From positions 19,340-83,339 of the forward strand of contig CALUBX010000001.1 of the NCBI GenBank assembly GCA_943914405.1: a stretch of 64,000 bases of DNA, in the 5' to 3' direction. Positions within the stretch are counted from its first letter, which is position 1. Every line of letters begins with the position of its first letter. Origin of the DNA: an uncultured Hyphomicrobiales bacterium (lineage in GTDB: Bacteria; Pseudomonadota; Alphaproteobacteria; Rhizobiales; Rhizobiaceae). The notes under the pieces are model-generated. The model ran no database searches and was not told the origin of the DNA. It was given only the letters and a program-made list of their open reading frames with translations. The position numbers and the translations under genes were made by a program. This document shows, piece after piece, positions 1 through 9,262 of this stretch.

Positions 1-2
1 TC

Positions 3-572
3 CCGCGCACCATACCCACCGCGAAGATCGAAGAGATCATAGCCTCCTGTCGCACCGATACGCCGGTCGCGATACGGGACCGCGCCATTCTCCTCCTCCT
101 CGCCCGGTTGGCCCTGCGCGCGGGAGACATCTGGCAACTGCGCCTGTCCGATATCGACTGGCGCGCGAGCCGGTTGCGATTGCATGGCAAGGGTAGACGC
201 GGAGTGATGATGCCTCTGCCGCAGGATGCAGGCGATGCGGTGCTGGCCTATATCGAGGATGCTCGTCCGGTGGTCGCCACGGACAGAGTTTTTCTGCGAA
301 CCCAGGCTCCTTTCACCCCACTGCGATCCGCCGCCGAGATCGCCGGGATCGTTTCCCGTGTCCTGAACCGCGGCGGCTTTGCCGGCTTGCCGACCGGCTC
401 ACATGTCTTTCGCCATTCACTGGCGTCCGCCTGGTTACGCGGCGGTGCGGATCTTGACCAGATCGGTGTCGCGCTGCGCCACACCTCCCGCTATACGACA
501 GCGATCTATGCCAAGGTCGATGTCGAGATGCTGGCAGAGGTAGCGCAGCCATGGCCGGGATGCGCGTCATGA
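3..572 (+). CDS. Tyrosine recombinase, first of a trio (5' end outside window)
   Basis: The frame is open from the window edge, so only the C-terminal catalytic part is present. Tyrosine-recombinase landmarks are visible: an Arg in LRAGDI, the HxxR box in HVFRHS, a later LRHTS and the nucleophile Tyr in TAIYAK near the C-terminus. This is a XerC/phage-integrase-like strand-transfer enzyme. Its stop overlaps the start of the next recombinase (ATG at 551), and that one overlaps a third, which is the arrangement of RIT (recombinase in trio) elements. The family assignment is firm; RIT membership is inferred from gene order and overlaps. Confidence 0.85.
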   Translation, partial: PRTIPTAKIEEIIASCRTDTPVAIRDRAILLLLARLALRAGDIWQLRLSDIDWRASRLRLHGKGRRGVMMPLPQDAGDAVLAYIEDARPVVATDRVFLRTQAPFTPLRSAAEIAGIVSRVLNRGGFAGLPTGSHVFRHSLASAWLRGGADLDQIGVALRHTSRYTTAIYAKVDVEMLAEVAQPWPGCAS

Positions 573-1316
573 TGCATCACGATGTCGACCGCTTCGTCCA
601 ACTCAATCGCGCTCTTGGAATGAAGTTTGCCGCGCAAGAGACATCCTTGCGCGCCTTCGCGGATTTTGCCGCGGAACGTTCCATCACGCATGTGACGACC
701 GCGCTGATCCTGGAATGGGCCGGTGGCGCCGCGACGCCTTATGCAGCGCAGGCCCGGTTTGATCGCGCCCGTGCCCTGACCATGTTTCTGCACGCGGAAG
801 ATGCGCGGCACGAGATACCGGCGATGGGCCTGCTGGGCCGTTCACGCCGACGGCGACGACCTGACGGAGGATGGCCTCATGATCCGCAAGGGCAAGTTCG
901 GCAAGAGCCGCCTCGTACCGATACATCCTTCAACCCGCGCCGCGCTGGAACGGTATCTCGAAGCCCGCAGTGCCGTGCGCCATCCGGGCGATGATCTCTT
1001 CGTTCTGGGCCACGGCCGCGCCCCGACGGCGACAAGGGTTTACGTGGTCTTCGTTCGGATCGTGCGCAAGCTCGGTTATCGCAACCCAACAGGCCCTGGC
1101 CCCCGTGTGCACGATCTGCGCCATACATTCGCAGTGCGATCTCTCGAAGCTTGCGGGCACGATCCACAGGCGGTGTTGCGGCACATGAAGGCGCTGAGCA
1201 CCTATCTCGGCCATGTCGATATCGCCAATACCTACTGGTACCTCGAGGCCACGCCGGTCCTGCTGAAGATGATCGCGTCGACCGCCGAAGATATCTGGAT
1301 CGGAGGTACGGCATGA
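551..1316 (+). pseudogene. Middle recombinase of the trio, broken by deletion and frameshift
   Basis: The N-terminal SAM-like core-binding part is read in one frame from ATG 551 to about position 835. The catalytic C-terminal part, with LTEDGL, KSRLVPIHP, HDLRHTF, YLGHV and Tyr in NTYWYLEA, is read in another frame from about 845 to the stop at 1316. The stretch that should carry the first catalytic Arg (usually GLRISE) is missing. About 60 residues appear to be lost compared with the roughly 310 residues usual for this RitB-like group. The stop overlaps the next start as ATGA, so the original operon spacing is preserved. It is very unlikely to give an active enzyme. Confidence 0.8.
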
Positions 1317-2317
1317 CCCCGCTTGCTCCCGATCTTTCGGCCTTCCTGCGAACCCATCTCCCGGGCGACTGCGGAGCGAGCCGACATACCATCGCGGCCT
1401 ATGCCCACGCGTTCACCCTTCTGCTGCGGTTTGCGGCGGGGCGGCTCAAGCGAACCCCTTCGGAACTCGCCATAGAAGACCTTGATGTGCAGATGATCAG
1501 GGCGTTCCTTGAACATATCGAGGAAGGGCGCGCCAACTCCGTCCGGTCCCGCAACGCGCGGCTGGCGGCGGTCAAATCGTTCTTCCGTTTCGTCGAACAT
1601 CGACACCCAGCATGTCTTGAGCAGGCGATGATGATCCGGGCCATGCCGATCAAGCGGACAGATGCCAAGCTGATCGACTATCTGACCAGGGAAGAAGTCC
1701 GTGCCCTGCTTGCCGCGCCGAACCGTCACACGCCGGGTGGATTGCGGGACGGGGCGATGCTGCATCTGGCCTATGCCGCAGGGTTGAGGGCATCCGAACT
1801 GCTCGCGGTGCGAATGGACGATTTTCCCGAAGTTTCGTTGTCCAGCGTTCGGATCCTGGGCAAGGGGCGGCGGGAGCGCGTCCTGCCGCTCTGGAAGGAG
1901 ACCCAAGCCACCATTCGCGCGTGGCTGGCTGTCCGGCCAGGCAATGTGGGGCCCGAACTGTTCCTGAACCGTGATGGTCGCCAGATGACACGGGACGGGT
2001 TCGCCTACAGGCTCAGGCAGCATGTGGCGACCGCCGAAGGCTTGGCACCCTCGATCGCCGCAAAGCACGTGACCCCGCATGTGCTGCGGCACAGCTGCGC
2101 CATGCATACGCTTCAGGCTACCGGCGATATCCGCAAGGTCGCGCTCTGGCTTGGACATACCAGCATCCAGACGACGGAGATGTATCTGCGCGCGGACCCG
2201 GCCGAGAAGCTCGCACTTCTGGATGCGCATCATGCCCCGCTGATCAAACCCGGCAAATTCCGGGAACCCTCGGACAAGCTGATGCAGATATTGGCCGTCG
2301 CGACACAGAGATCCTGA
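1313..2317 (+). CDS. Tyrosine recombinase, third of the trio
   Basis: This gene encodes a 334-residue tyrosine recombinase/integrase. The start at 1313 overlaps the upstream stop (ATGA); a longer reading frame from 1151 only shadows the preceding gene. The N-terminal third is the SAM-like DNA-binding domain. The catalytic domain shows Arg in AAGLRASEL, a Lys region in ILGKGRRERVLPL, HVLRHS, LGHTSIQTT and the nucleophile Tyr in EMYLRAD. It looks intact, unlike its upstream partner. It probably once acted with the other two recombinases on the ends of a RIT-like element. Confidence 0.9.
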   Translation: MTPLAPDLSAFLRTHLPGDCGASRHTIAAYAHAFTLLLRFAAGRLKRTPSELAIEDLDVQMIRAFLEHIEEGRANSVRSRNARLAAVKSFFRFVEHRHPACLEQAMMIRAMPIKRTDAKLIDYLTREEVRALLAAPNRHTPGGLRDGAMLHLAYAAGLRASELLAVRMDDFPEVSLSSVRILGKGRRERVLPLWKETQATIRAWLAVRPGNVGPELFLNRDGRQMTRDGFAYRLRQHVATAEGLAPSIAAKHVTPHVLRHSCAMHTLQATGDIRKVALWLGHTSIQTTEMYLRADPAEKLALLDAHHAPLIKPGKFREPSDKLMQILAVATQRS

Positions 2318-2356
2318 CTGATCGGGCAGAATTGGTGTCCCGCTATCGGCGGGGCG

Positions 2357-4873
2357 CTATTCCATCACATAGCCGAGCGCCCGATAGCCGGTCCGTCGTT
2401 TGGCGGCCATTCTGGCGAGGACCGGGACCGAACTGTCGACATAATCGACCACCAGCACGTCCTTCTTTTCGTCATGCCGCCGATGCAACCTGCCGACATA
2501 TTGCGCCAGCGTGCCTTTCCAGGCGATCGGCATTGTCAGGAACAGGGTGTCGAGCCGGGCGTCATCGAAGCCCTCGCCGATATAACGCCCTGTCGCGAGG
2601 ATCAGCCGTTCCTCATCATCATCGACATTCAGCGCCGCATGCGCGGCATTCCGGTCCTTTGCGGACATGCCGCCACGGAGTACGACGATGTTTTTCACAA
2701 ATCGGGAGAGTCGTTGATGAAGATGCTCGAGGTGATCCTTCCGCTCGGTCAGTACGATCGGTGAGCGTTTGACCTCAAGCGATTTCAACACGTCATTGAA
2801 GATCAGATCGTTTCGGGCCTCATCCTCCGCCAGAGCGGCATAGATTGCGGGGATGGACGGGCGTTCGGCTATGGCGAGGGCCTCCGGCAATCTGAATCTC
2901 GTATGACGTTCCCGCGCCCGATGGTGAAGGCCGTTTTCTGCTGCCTGTGATTTGGCGCTTACCTGATGGCGTACCGGACCGCATTGCATGAAGATGATCG
3001 GGTGATGCCCGTCTTTCCGGGCGACCGTTGCCGACAATCCCGTAACATAGCGCGCCTTCGATCTGCGGGCGACAAGCTCAAAGCTTGCAGCGGACAGGTG
3101 ATGGCACTCATCGACGACAAGATGGCCGTAATCGGCAACGATATCGTCAACTTCGCCCTTGCGAACCAGGCTCTGGATCAGCGCCACGTCGATCACACCG
3201 GTGGGTTTGCGCTTTCCCGCGCCAATGGTGCCGATCTGCTTCGGGTCAATCTGCAGAAAGGACTTGAGGCGCTCGATCCATTGGCTAAGGAGTTCGCGAC
3301 GATGAACAAGAACCAGCGTATTGCTGGCACGACGCGCGATCAGCGCCGAGGCCACAACCGTCTTGCCGAATGCGGTCGTGGCGGCAAGCACGCCGGTATC
3401 GTGTTCGGCCAATGCTTCGAACGCTCGCGATTGCTGTTGGCGAAGTTCGCCACGGAAGCAGACCGTCTCAGGCAAGCGGGTTCCGTCTTCACGCAAATCG
3501 TCCAGTTCGGCTCTCACACCGTGATCGGACAGGAACCCGACCACTTCGTCGAAGCTGCCGCGCGGCAGGGCGACGTGTCGGGGATGCAGTTCGGCACAGG
3601 ACACAATGCGCGGCTTTCCGAATGTCGGCAGCCGCATCGCCTGCGCGCGATAGAATTCGGGGTTCTGGAACGCGGCCAGTCGCACCAGTTGGGCAACCAT
3701 GGCCGAAGGCAACTCCGAGCGGTCGATATAGATCTGGTCGGCAATCGTTACCTTGATGGTCGGTGGAACGGGCACGTCGAGGCGTCGCGCCGTGCTGCGG
3801 CGTGACGGAGTCATCTTCCAGGGTTCGTCCGCCTGTTCGTCATCCACAGGCATGCGCACGCCCAGTATCCGCCCGGAAAGCTCGGCGGCTTCGACGAGCT
3901 TGGTCACCGCTGCCGCAGACAATCTCGGCAAGGAGGACAAATAGGCCCACTGATCGTCATACGGCCGCATGCCCGCGTCCACAAAGACGCTGTTGCCAGC
4001 CTTGCGCGCGGTGTTCTGGAGCGGCAGTGCGATCAGGTTGCCGAAGCCGCCGAGCGGCATGATATCCTGATTTGGAAACAGCCGGTCATAGGAAGCAAAA
4101 CCGATTTCCGGCCGCCGCTCCATCGTTTCGGTGATCAGAACTGATCCAAACTGGCGTGCCACACGGGCAGAGACCGGTTCGGAGAAGAAGATCCAGATAT
4201 GACCGCCATTTCCAGATCTCGATCGTTCCAGCGCTGCGGGAACGCCCTTTGCCCGACAGGTTTCGAGCAGCGCATTCGCGTCATCCGCCCAGGATGCCTT
4301 GTCAAAATCCGCCGCCAGAAACCAGCATGTATCACCGGATAGTAGCGGATAGACGCCGGCTACAAAATCGCCACTTCGGCCATCGCCACCGCGCAGGTGT
4401 TTTTCCATGACACTTTCGTCCGGCGGGATGAACTTCTGATGGAGGCATTCACCGCATTTGACCTTCGGTTTGCCGCATATTCCTTTCACCCATTCGTTGG
4501 CACAAGCAGGCGAATACCCCGAGCGACCGGTCTTCCTGTTGTCCCATCGCAACGGGAACACGTCAGGCCGACCGGCGAACAGGCTTCGGAACAGGTCAAC
4601 CTTTTCGTGCGACGGCGAAGCATTCGTGACGGAGGCGTTCTCGAAGGAGGGCTGTTTCACGGTTGGCGCGGGCTCTGCAGCAAGACGAGCCTCAAGTGCC
4701 GCCATCTCGCGCTGAAGCTCATGCCGTTCAGCATCCAGATCGGCCAGCCGCGCTCGAACCCGCGTCAGGTTTTCCTCAATATCGTTCTTGTCGGTCACGC
4801 GTGATTTCCACCCAGTCTCTTCTGTCCCGCCCAGCATAATGCGCGGAAGAGGCCGGCGTAAGAAGGTCGGCAT
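2357..4873 (-). CDS. AEP primase-SF2 helicase fusion (TOTE conflict-system type)
   Basis: An 838-residue multidomain protein. A short coiled coil (about 28-65) precedes a Cys cluster (C124, C133, C140, C143), then an archaeo-eukaryotic primase domain with the acidic DFD motif (about 189-191) and the GGHIWIFF motif (about 223-230). The C-terminal half is a superfamily 2 helicase with Walker A AFGKT (about 499), DECHH (about 588), GLSAT and QYVGRLHR (about 789). This domain order matches the TOTE class of predicted conflict systems, so a DNA-targeting defence or element-maintenance role is inferred. A GTG at 4798 (giving MTDKND...) is an alternative and perhaps better start. It faces away from the truncated helicase at 4959. 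Confidence 0.82.
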   Translation of the reverse strand: MPTFLRRPLPRIMLGGTEETGWKSRVTDKNDIEENLTRVRARLADLDAERHELQREMAALEARLAAEPAPTVKQPSFENASVTNASPSHEKVDLFRSLFAGRPDVFPLRWDNRKTGRSGYSPACANEWVKGICGKPKVKCGECLHQKFIPPDESVMEKHLRGGDGRSGDFVAGVYPLLSGDTCWFLAADFDKASWADDANALLETCRAKGVPAALERSRSGNGGHIWIFFSEPVSARVARQFGSVLITETMERRPEIGFASYDRLFPNQDIMPLGGFGNLIALPLQNTARKAGNSVFVDAGMRPYDDQWAYLSSLPRLSAAAVTKLVEAAELSGRILGVRMPVDDEQADEPWKMTPSRRSTARRLDVPVPPTIKVTIADQIYIDRSELPSAMVAQLVRLAAFQNPEFYRAQAMRLPTFGKPRIVSCAELHPRHVALPRGSFDEVVGFLSDHGVRAELDDLREDGTRLPETVCFRGELRQQQSRAFEALAEHDTGVLAATTAFGKTVVASALIARRASNTLVLVHRRELLSQWIERLKSFLQIDPKQIGTIGAGKRKPTGVIDVALIQSLVRKGEVDDIVADYGHLVVDECHHLSAASFELVARRSKARYVTGLSATVARKDGHHPIIFMQCGPVRHQVSAKSQAAENGLHHRARERHTRFRLPEALAIAERPSIPAIYAALAEDEARNDLIFNDVLKSLEVKRSPIVLTERKDHLEHLHQRLSRFVKNIVVLRGGMSAKDRNAAHAALNVDDDEERLILATGRYIGEGFDDARLDTLFLTMPIAWKGTLAQYVGRLHRRHDEKKDVLVVDYVDSSVPVLARMAAKRRTGYRALGYVME

Positions 4874-4958
4874 TAAGAGTTGGAGGGGGAGTTCGTTGGG
4901 GATGTCCTTCTGCGATTGAGAGCAGAGGCATCATGATTATCCAAAGCGGAAACCGAAA

Positions 4959-6797
4959 ATGAATCAGAAGAACAACAGATTGAAACCCCGAACTCAGCAT
5001 AACGCCGACGCGGCATATTATGTGCTCGACTATCTCGCGCACAGCTTCCCGACGCAGCTCTACGAGCCTTACACCGACAGCGAGGGCAATCTGTCGTCGC
5101 GGCCGGTCTATCGCGACGGTCAGCCCGTCGAGAGCCGGGAAGCCGCTGCCCGCCGCGACGAGTTGATCGAGCGGCTCGCCTCGCTCCCGCCCGTTCCCGG
5201 TGCCCTCGACCAGATCGTCCAGCGCTTCGGCACCGACATGGTGGCAGAGGTGACGGGACGCTCCCGCCGGATCATCCGCAAGGGCGATCGCCTTGCCGTC
5301 GAAAACCGCGCCCCATCCGCCAACCTGGCGGAAACGGCCGCGTTCATGGACGACCAGAAGCGCATCCTGGTCTTCTCCGACGCTGGCGGTACCGGGCGCA
5401 GCTATCATGCCGAGCTGTCGGCGCGAAACCGGCGCCTGCGCGTCCACTATCTCCTCGAACCGGGCTGGAAGGCGGATGCCGCCATTCAGGGGCTCGGCCG
5501 TACCAACCGGACGAACCAGGCGCAGCCGCCCTTGTTCCGTCCGATCGCGACCGATGTGAAGGCCGAGAAGCGTTTCCTCAGCACCATCGCCCGGCGTCTC
5601 GATACGCTCGGCGCGATCACGCGCGGGCAACGCCAGACCGGCGGCCAGGGCCTGTTCCGGCCAGAGGACAATCTGGAAAGCACCTACGCCCGCAACGCGC
5701 TGCGCCAGCTCTATCTCCTGCTGGTTCGCGGCAAGATCGAGGGCTGCTCGCTGGATCGCTTCGAGGCAGCCACCGGCCTGAAGCTAATGGACAGCAACGG
5801 CATCAAGGATGAGTTGCCGCCCATCACGACTTTCCTCAACCGCTTGCTCGCGCTCACCATCGAGCTTCAGGGCATCCTGTTCACCGCCTTCGAGCAGTTG
5901 CTCGACGCCAAGGTGCAGGGTGCCATCGCCAGCGGCATCTATGACGTCGGGCTGGAAACGCTGACGGCGGAGAGCTTCGTCGTCATCGACCGCAAGACGA
6001 TCTACACCCATCCGGCGACGGGCGCGCAAACGCGGCTGCTCACCATCACCGAGCGGCGGCACAACCGGCCGATGACGCTGGCGGATGCTCTTGCCTATGC
6101 CGACGATGATCTCGGCAAGCTGTTGATCAACGCCAAGTCTGGTCGGGCTGCCGTGCAGGTTCCAGCGCCTTCGCTCATGCTGGATGACGGAGAGATCGAA
6201 CGGCGCGTGCGGCTGATCCGGCCCATGGAGCACTATCACGCTTCGCTGAAGATGATGGCGGAAAGCCACTGGGAAGAAACCGATCGAGAAACCTTCGCGG
6301 CGGTCTGGAACCGGGAAATCTCCGAGGTTCCGACCCATTCCGACAGCACCATTCACGTCGTCGCCGGACTCCTCCTGCCGGTGTGGAAACGCCTGCCGAA
6401 TGAATCGACGCGCGTTTACCGGCTTCAGACCGATGACGGCGAGCGCATCATCGGTCGTCGCGTCTCTCCGGCCTGGGCGGCGAACGCCACCGCGACCGGA
6501 ACGACCAGCCTGTCCGCCGAGGACGCCCATGCGGCGCTGATGGAGGGGCGGACGATCCTTGATCTCACCGAGGGCCTCCAGCTTCGCCGCGCTCGTGTCA
6601 TGGACGCCAACCGGATCGAGCTTTCCGGCTTCACCGAGGCCATGCGCGAGCGGCTGCGCGCCTATGGTCTCTTCACCGAGATCATCTCGTGGAAACTGCG
6701 CTTCTTCGTGCCAGTCGATGCCCCAGGCGTCGCCGTGCTCGCAAAGCTGCTCGGCACCTATCCGGTCGAGCGGATCGGCGAGCGGGAGGCGGCGTGA
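4959..6797 (+). CDS. Strawberry-notch-type helicase, C-terminal part only
   Basis: A 612-residue frame matching the C-terminal half of the very large (about 1,400-residue) methyltransferase/helicase proteins of rhizobial mobile elements that carry a strawberry-notch C-terminal domain. The second RecA-like lobe is visible: SDAGGTGRSYHAE and the motif VI-like IQGLGRTNRTNQ, followed by the SBNO-type region. The Walker A/DEAH lobe and the N-terminal methyltransferase are absent. An in-frame stop lies at 4917, so the frame cannot extend leftwards. Loss coincides with the leftward primase-helicase and recombinase block, suggesting truncation by insertion or rearrangement. ATPase activity is not expected. 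Its stop overlaps the next gene (GTGATG). Confidence 0.8.
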   Translation: MNQKNNRLKPRTQHNADAAYYVLDYLAHSFPTQLYEPYTDSEGNLSSRPVYRDGQPVESREAAARRDELIERLASLPPVPGALDQIVQRFGTDMVAEVTGRSRRIIRKGDRLAVENRAPSANLAETAAFMDDQKRILVFSDAGGTGRSYHAELSARNRRLRVHYLLEPGWKADAAIQGLGRTNRTNQAQPPLFRPIATDVKAEKRFLSTIARRLDTLGAITRGQRQTGGQGLFRPEDNLESTYARNALRQLYLLLVRGKIEGCSLDRFEAATGLKLMDSNGIKDELPPITTFLNRLLALTIELQGILFTAFEQLLDAKVQGAIASGIYDVGLETLTAESFVVIDRKTIYTHPATGAQTRLLTITERRHNRPMTLADALAYADDDLGKLLINAKSGRAAVQVPAPSLMLDDGEIERRVRLIRPMEHYHASLKMMAESHWEETDRETFAAVWNREISEVPTHSDSTIHVVAGLLLPVWKRLPNESTRVYRLQTDDGERIIGRRVSPAWAANATATGTTSLSAEDAHAALMEGRTILDLTEGLQLRRARVMDANRIELSGFTEAMRERLRAYGLFTEIISWKLRFFVPVDAPGVAVLAKLLGTYPVERIGEREAA

Positions 6798-7834
6798 TGG
6801 CCCGTCACGATGCTTCCGATCTGGCAATCCGTCTCGGCCGACAGGCCGAGGCGGTCTGCCGCGAATACCTGTCTTCCGGCCGTCGCTCCGGCAACTACTG
6901 GCTGGTCGGGGATGTCCAAAACACCCCCGGACGCTCGCTGTATGTCCGTCTCAAGGACACCGCCAAAGGCCCGGCAGGAAAGTGGACCGATGGCGCGACG
7001 GGACAGCACGGCGACCTCCTCGACGTCATCCGCGAGGCGCTCGGCCTTGTCGACTTCAGGGATGTGGCCGAGGAAGCACGCCGGTTCCTCAGTCTCCCGC
7101 ATCTCGAACCGGAAAAGACGAGAACACCGACCGGCAAGACGTCAAGCATCGCCATTGGTTCACCTGAAGCGTCACGGCGCCTCTTCGCCATGTCGCAGCC
7201 GATCGGCGGCACCCTTGCGGAAATCTACCTTGGAGGCAGGGCGATCACGTCGCTCTTTGGCACCGCCGCGCTGCGTTACCACCCGCAGTGCTATTACAGG
7301 CCCGACGAGCATTCGCGCACCGAGATCTGGCCGGCGATCGTCGCTTCCGTCACCGATCTCGCCGGACGGCAGACCGGTGCGCACCGCACCTGGCTTTCCC
7401 CGGACGGTTCGGGCAAGGCGCCTGTTGAGACGCCGAGACGGGCGATGGGCGACCTTTTCGGGCACGGCGTCTGCTTCGGGGTGGCCGGTGAGGTGCTCGC
7501 CGCCGGAGAGGGAATCGAAACCGTGCTGTCGCCCCGCATGGTTCTGCCCCACATGCCGATGATGGCGGCGCTCTCGGCCGCCCACCTCGCTGCCATCCTG
7601 TTCCCGTCGACGTTGCGCCGGCTCTATGTACTGCGTGATCGCGACCCGGCCGGCGACGGTGCCAGAGACAGCCTGATCACCAGAGCAGCGAGCGTCGGCA
7701 TCGAGGCGATCCCGGTGTCGCCGATCGGCGGGGACTTTAACGACGATCTGCGCTGGCGCGGCGTCGACGCCCTCCGGGCGGCTCTGAAGGATCAGCTTCA
7801 TCCCGAAGACGTCAGCCGGTTCATGGAGAGATGA
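6797..7834 (+). CDS. Toprim domain protein (DUF7146-type primase-like)
   Basis: A 345-residue protein starting at the ATG that overlaps the upstream stop. The N-terminal 100 residues resemble the DUF7146/primase-like N-domain (SLYVRLKDT, GKWTDGATGQHGDLLDVI). The C-terminal half has Toprim motifs: the Glu in AGEGIETVLS and the acidic DRD in LYVLRDRDPAGDGA. Such genes sit beside the SBNO-type helicase in rhizobial elements and probably act in element DNA metabolism. The tight coupling to the upstream helicase suggests one transcript. Confidence 0.82.
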   Translation: MARHDASDLAIRLGRQAEAVCREYLSSGRRSGNYWLVGDVQNTPGRSLYVRLKDTAKGPAGKWTDGATGQHGDLLDVIREALGLVDFRDVAEEARRFLSLPHLEPEKTRTPTGKTSSIAIGSPEASRRLFAMSQPIGGTLAEIYLGGRAITSLFGTAALRYHPQCYYRPDEHSRTEIWPAIVASVTDLAGRQTGAHRTWLSPDGSGKAPVETPRRAMGDLFGHGVCFGVAGEVLAAGEGIETVLSPRMVLPHMPMMAALSAAHLAAILFPSTLRRLYVLRDRDPAGDGARDSLITRAASVGIEAIPVSPIGGDFNDDLRWRGVDALRAALKDQLHPEDVSRFMER

Positions 7835-7989
7835 GACGACCGGTGGAGGATGAGGCGCGGCCCCAGGGCATCTTCGCCTGCCGCCTCCATTCATCACTGG
7901 AAGCATCCTTCCCGTGTCGGAGAGGCCGGCGCCCACGGCCTTCTGAGAGGGCGATCGGCTCACAAGCTGGCCCGCCGGGCAATGGCGGC

Positions 7990-8084
7990 GGCCGACTATT
8001 TTCCGCCGCGTCCTGCGGACGCTTTGCATCGCGAAGCAAAATAGCCGGCCTTTGCCATCAAGGCCCTCGCGGGAGCGCGAGGGC
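7990..8084. other. Highly structured intergenic element (three-way junction plus hairpin)
   Basis: Inside the gene-free stretch 7835-8163. The outer arms at 7990-8002 and 8038-8050 pair over 13 bp with one mismatch. They enclose two small hairpins, GCGTCC/GGACGC (8008-8022) and TTTGC/GCGAA (8023-8035, one G-T pair). Directly after lies a perfect 9-bp hairpin, GCCCTCGCG/CGCGAGGGC (8063-8084, loop GGAG). No poly-T follows either structure. It could be a single-strand priming or transfer signal, a structured RNA, or a mosaic palindromic repeat of the RIME kind found in rhizobia. Confidence 0.6.
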
Positions 8085-8163
8085 TGCCAGGCCGTCCCGC
8101 CTGTGAGCTTCGACGCCTGCGAAGGCCGCGATGGGCGCGGTCTCCAGACAAAGGACGCTCCCG

Positions 8164-9099
8164 ATGATGAACGAAGACGAGAACGCAGGCTTCGAACCGG
8201 ACCACACCTCATCCTCCACCGATCATCTCCTCACCGAACTCCAGCTCTACGGCTGGCGCCCGTTTCAGGACGAACCCGATCCAAGGCCGCTGCCGGAAGG
8301 CACCATGGTCGCCGCCGCAGTCGCAGACATCTTCGACGCCCTTCTCGCTACGCTCGGCGACACCCGCCTCGAACCCGACCTCGACGATCTGCTTTGGGGG
8401 GCTGTCAACCTCTTTCACCGTGCCGCCGGCCGGGTCGAGCGCGAGCTTGACGATAACGAGCAGGCACAGCGCCGCCTTCAGAGGGAACAGGATGGCAGCG
8501 AGGTCAAGAGCGTCGAACTCGAACGCCTCACGGCAGAGGGCCAGACCCTGATCGAGCGGCGCAACAGCTTGGAACTCTTCCGAGACCTCTCGGCGGAAGC
8601 TTTCGAGCACCACACCGGCACGCCTTGGCGGCCGCGCACCGGCTCGATGGTCAACCATCGCTATCTGACCTCGGCGGTGATCGACAGCCGCGACTTCCTT
8701 GCCGCGAAACGCCGGGCTGAGAAGGAGTTGCTGCTGCCCGCCGGCCCCAGGGTTGCTCTGACCGGCGGCGCCGACTTCAATGACCATCGGCTGATCTGGG
8801 GGCGGCTCGATCAGGTCCATGCCAAGCACCCCGACATGGTGCTGTTGCACGGCGGCACGCCGAAGGGTGCCGAACTGATCGCCTCCCGCTGGGCCGACCA
8901 CCGCAAGGTGCCGCAGATCGCCTTCAAACCCGACTGGACGAAGCATGGCAAGGCCGCGCCCTTCAAGCGAAACGACGCCTTGCTCGACACCCTGCCGGTC
9001 GGTGTCCTCGTCTTCCCCGGTACGGGGATTCAGGACAATCTCGCCGACAAGGCGAAGAAGCTTGGCATCCCGGTCATGAAGTTCGACGGCGGCGCGTAA
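8164..9099 (+). CDS. DUF2493 (SLOG-fold, YspA-like) protein
   Basis: A 311-residue protein starting at ATG 8164 (AAGG ribosome site about 9 nt upstream; a second ATG follows at 8167). The N-terminal 190 residues are helical and acidic with no recognised fold. The C-terminal part, from VALTGGADFNDHRLIW through VLLHGGTPKGAELIASRWA, is the DUF2493/YspA branch of the SLOG nucleotide-binding superfamily. These genes are common on alphaproteobacterial conjugative elements, but their biochemical role is unknown. A strong hairpin overlaps the stop codon. Confidence 0.85.
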   Translation: MMNEDENAGFEPDHTSSSTDHLLTELQLYGWRPFQDEPDPRPLPEGTMVAAAVADIFDALLATLGDTRLEPDLDDLLWGAVNLFHRAAGRVERELDDNEQAQRRLQREQDGSEVKSVELERLTAEGQTLIERRNSLELFRDLSAEAFEHHTGTPWRPRTGSMVNHRYLTSAVIDSRDFLAAKRRAEKELLLPAGPRVALTGGADFNDHRLIWGRLDQVHAKHPDMVLLHGGTPKGAELIASRWADHRKVPQIAFKPDWTKHGKAAPFKRNDALLDTLPVGVLVFPGTGIQDNLADKAKKLGIPVMKFDGGA

Positions 9100-9124
9100 A
9101 GCGCCGCCGCTCGGCGGCTGTTTC
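9088..9124 (+). terminator. Hairpin(s) at the DUF2493 stop, probable terminator
   Basis: Two mutually exclusive hairpins occur: GGCGGCGC/GCGCCGCC (9088-9108) spanning the stop codon, and GCCGCC/GGCGGC (9103-9118) followed by TGTTTC. The second resembles a weak intrinsic terminator. Confidence 0.5.
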
Positions 9125-9262
9125 AATCGCCTTTACTTGACGTAAGTCCGTATTCGGGTTCAAATGAAACATCTTAGCAGCAACGGTGAATTGGCATAGT
9201 CGCAGGCGGAGCGTATTTCCCGGCAGCCTGTCTTGGTTCTCAACCGTTATGCGGAGGCTGCC

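Noticed and set aside
1232..2233. Long leftward open frame opposite the third recombinase
   Set aside because: It lies entirely antisense to a well-supported tyrosine recombinase, has no recognisable similarity and is the result of high GC content.
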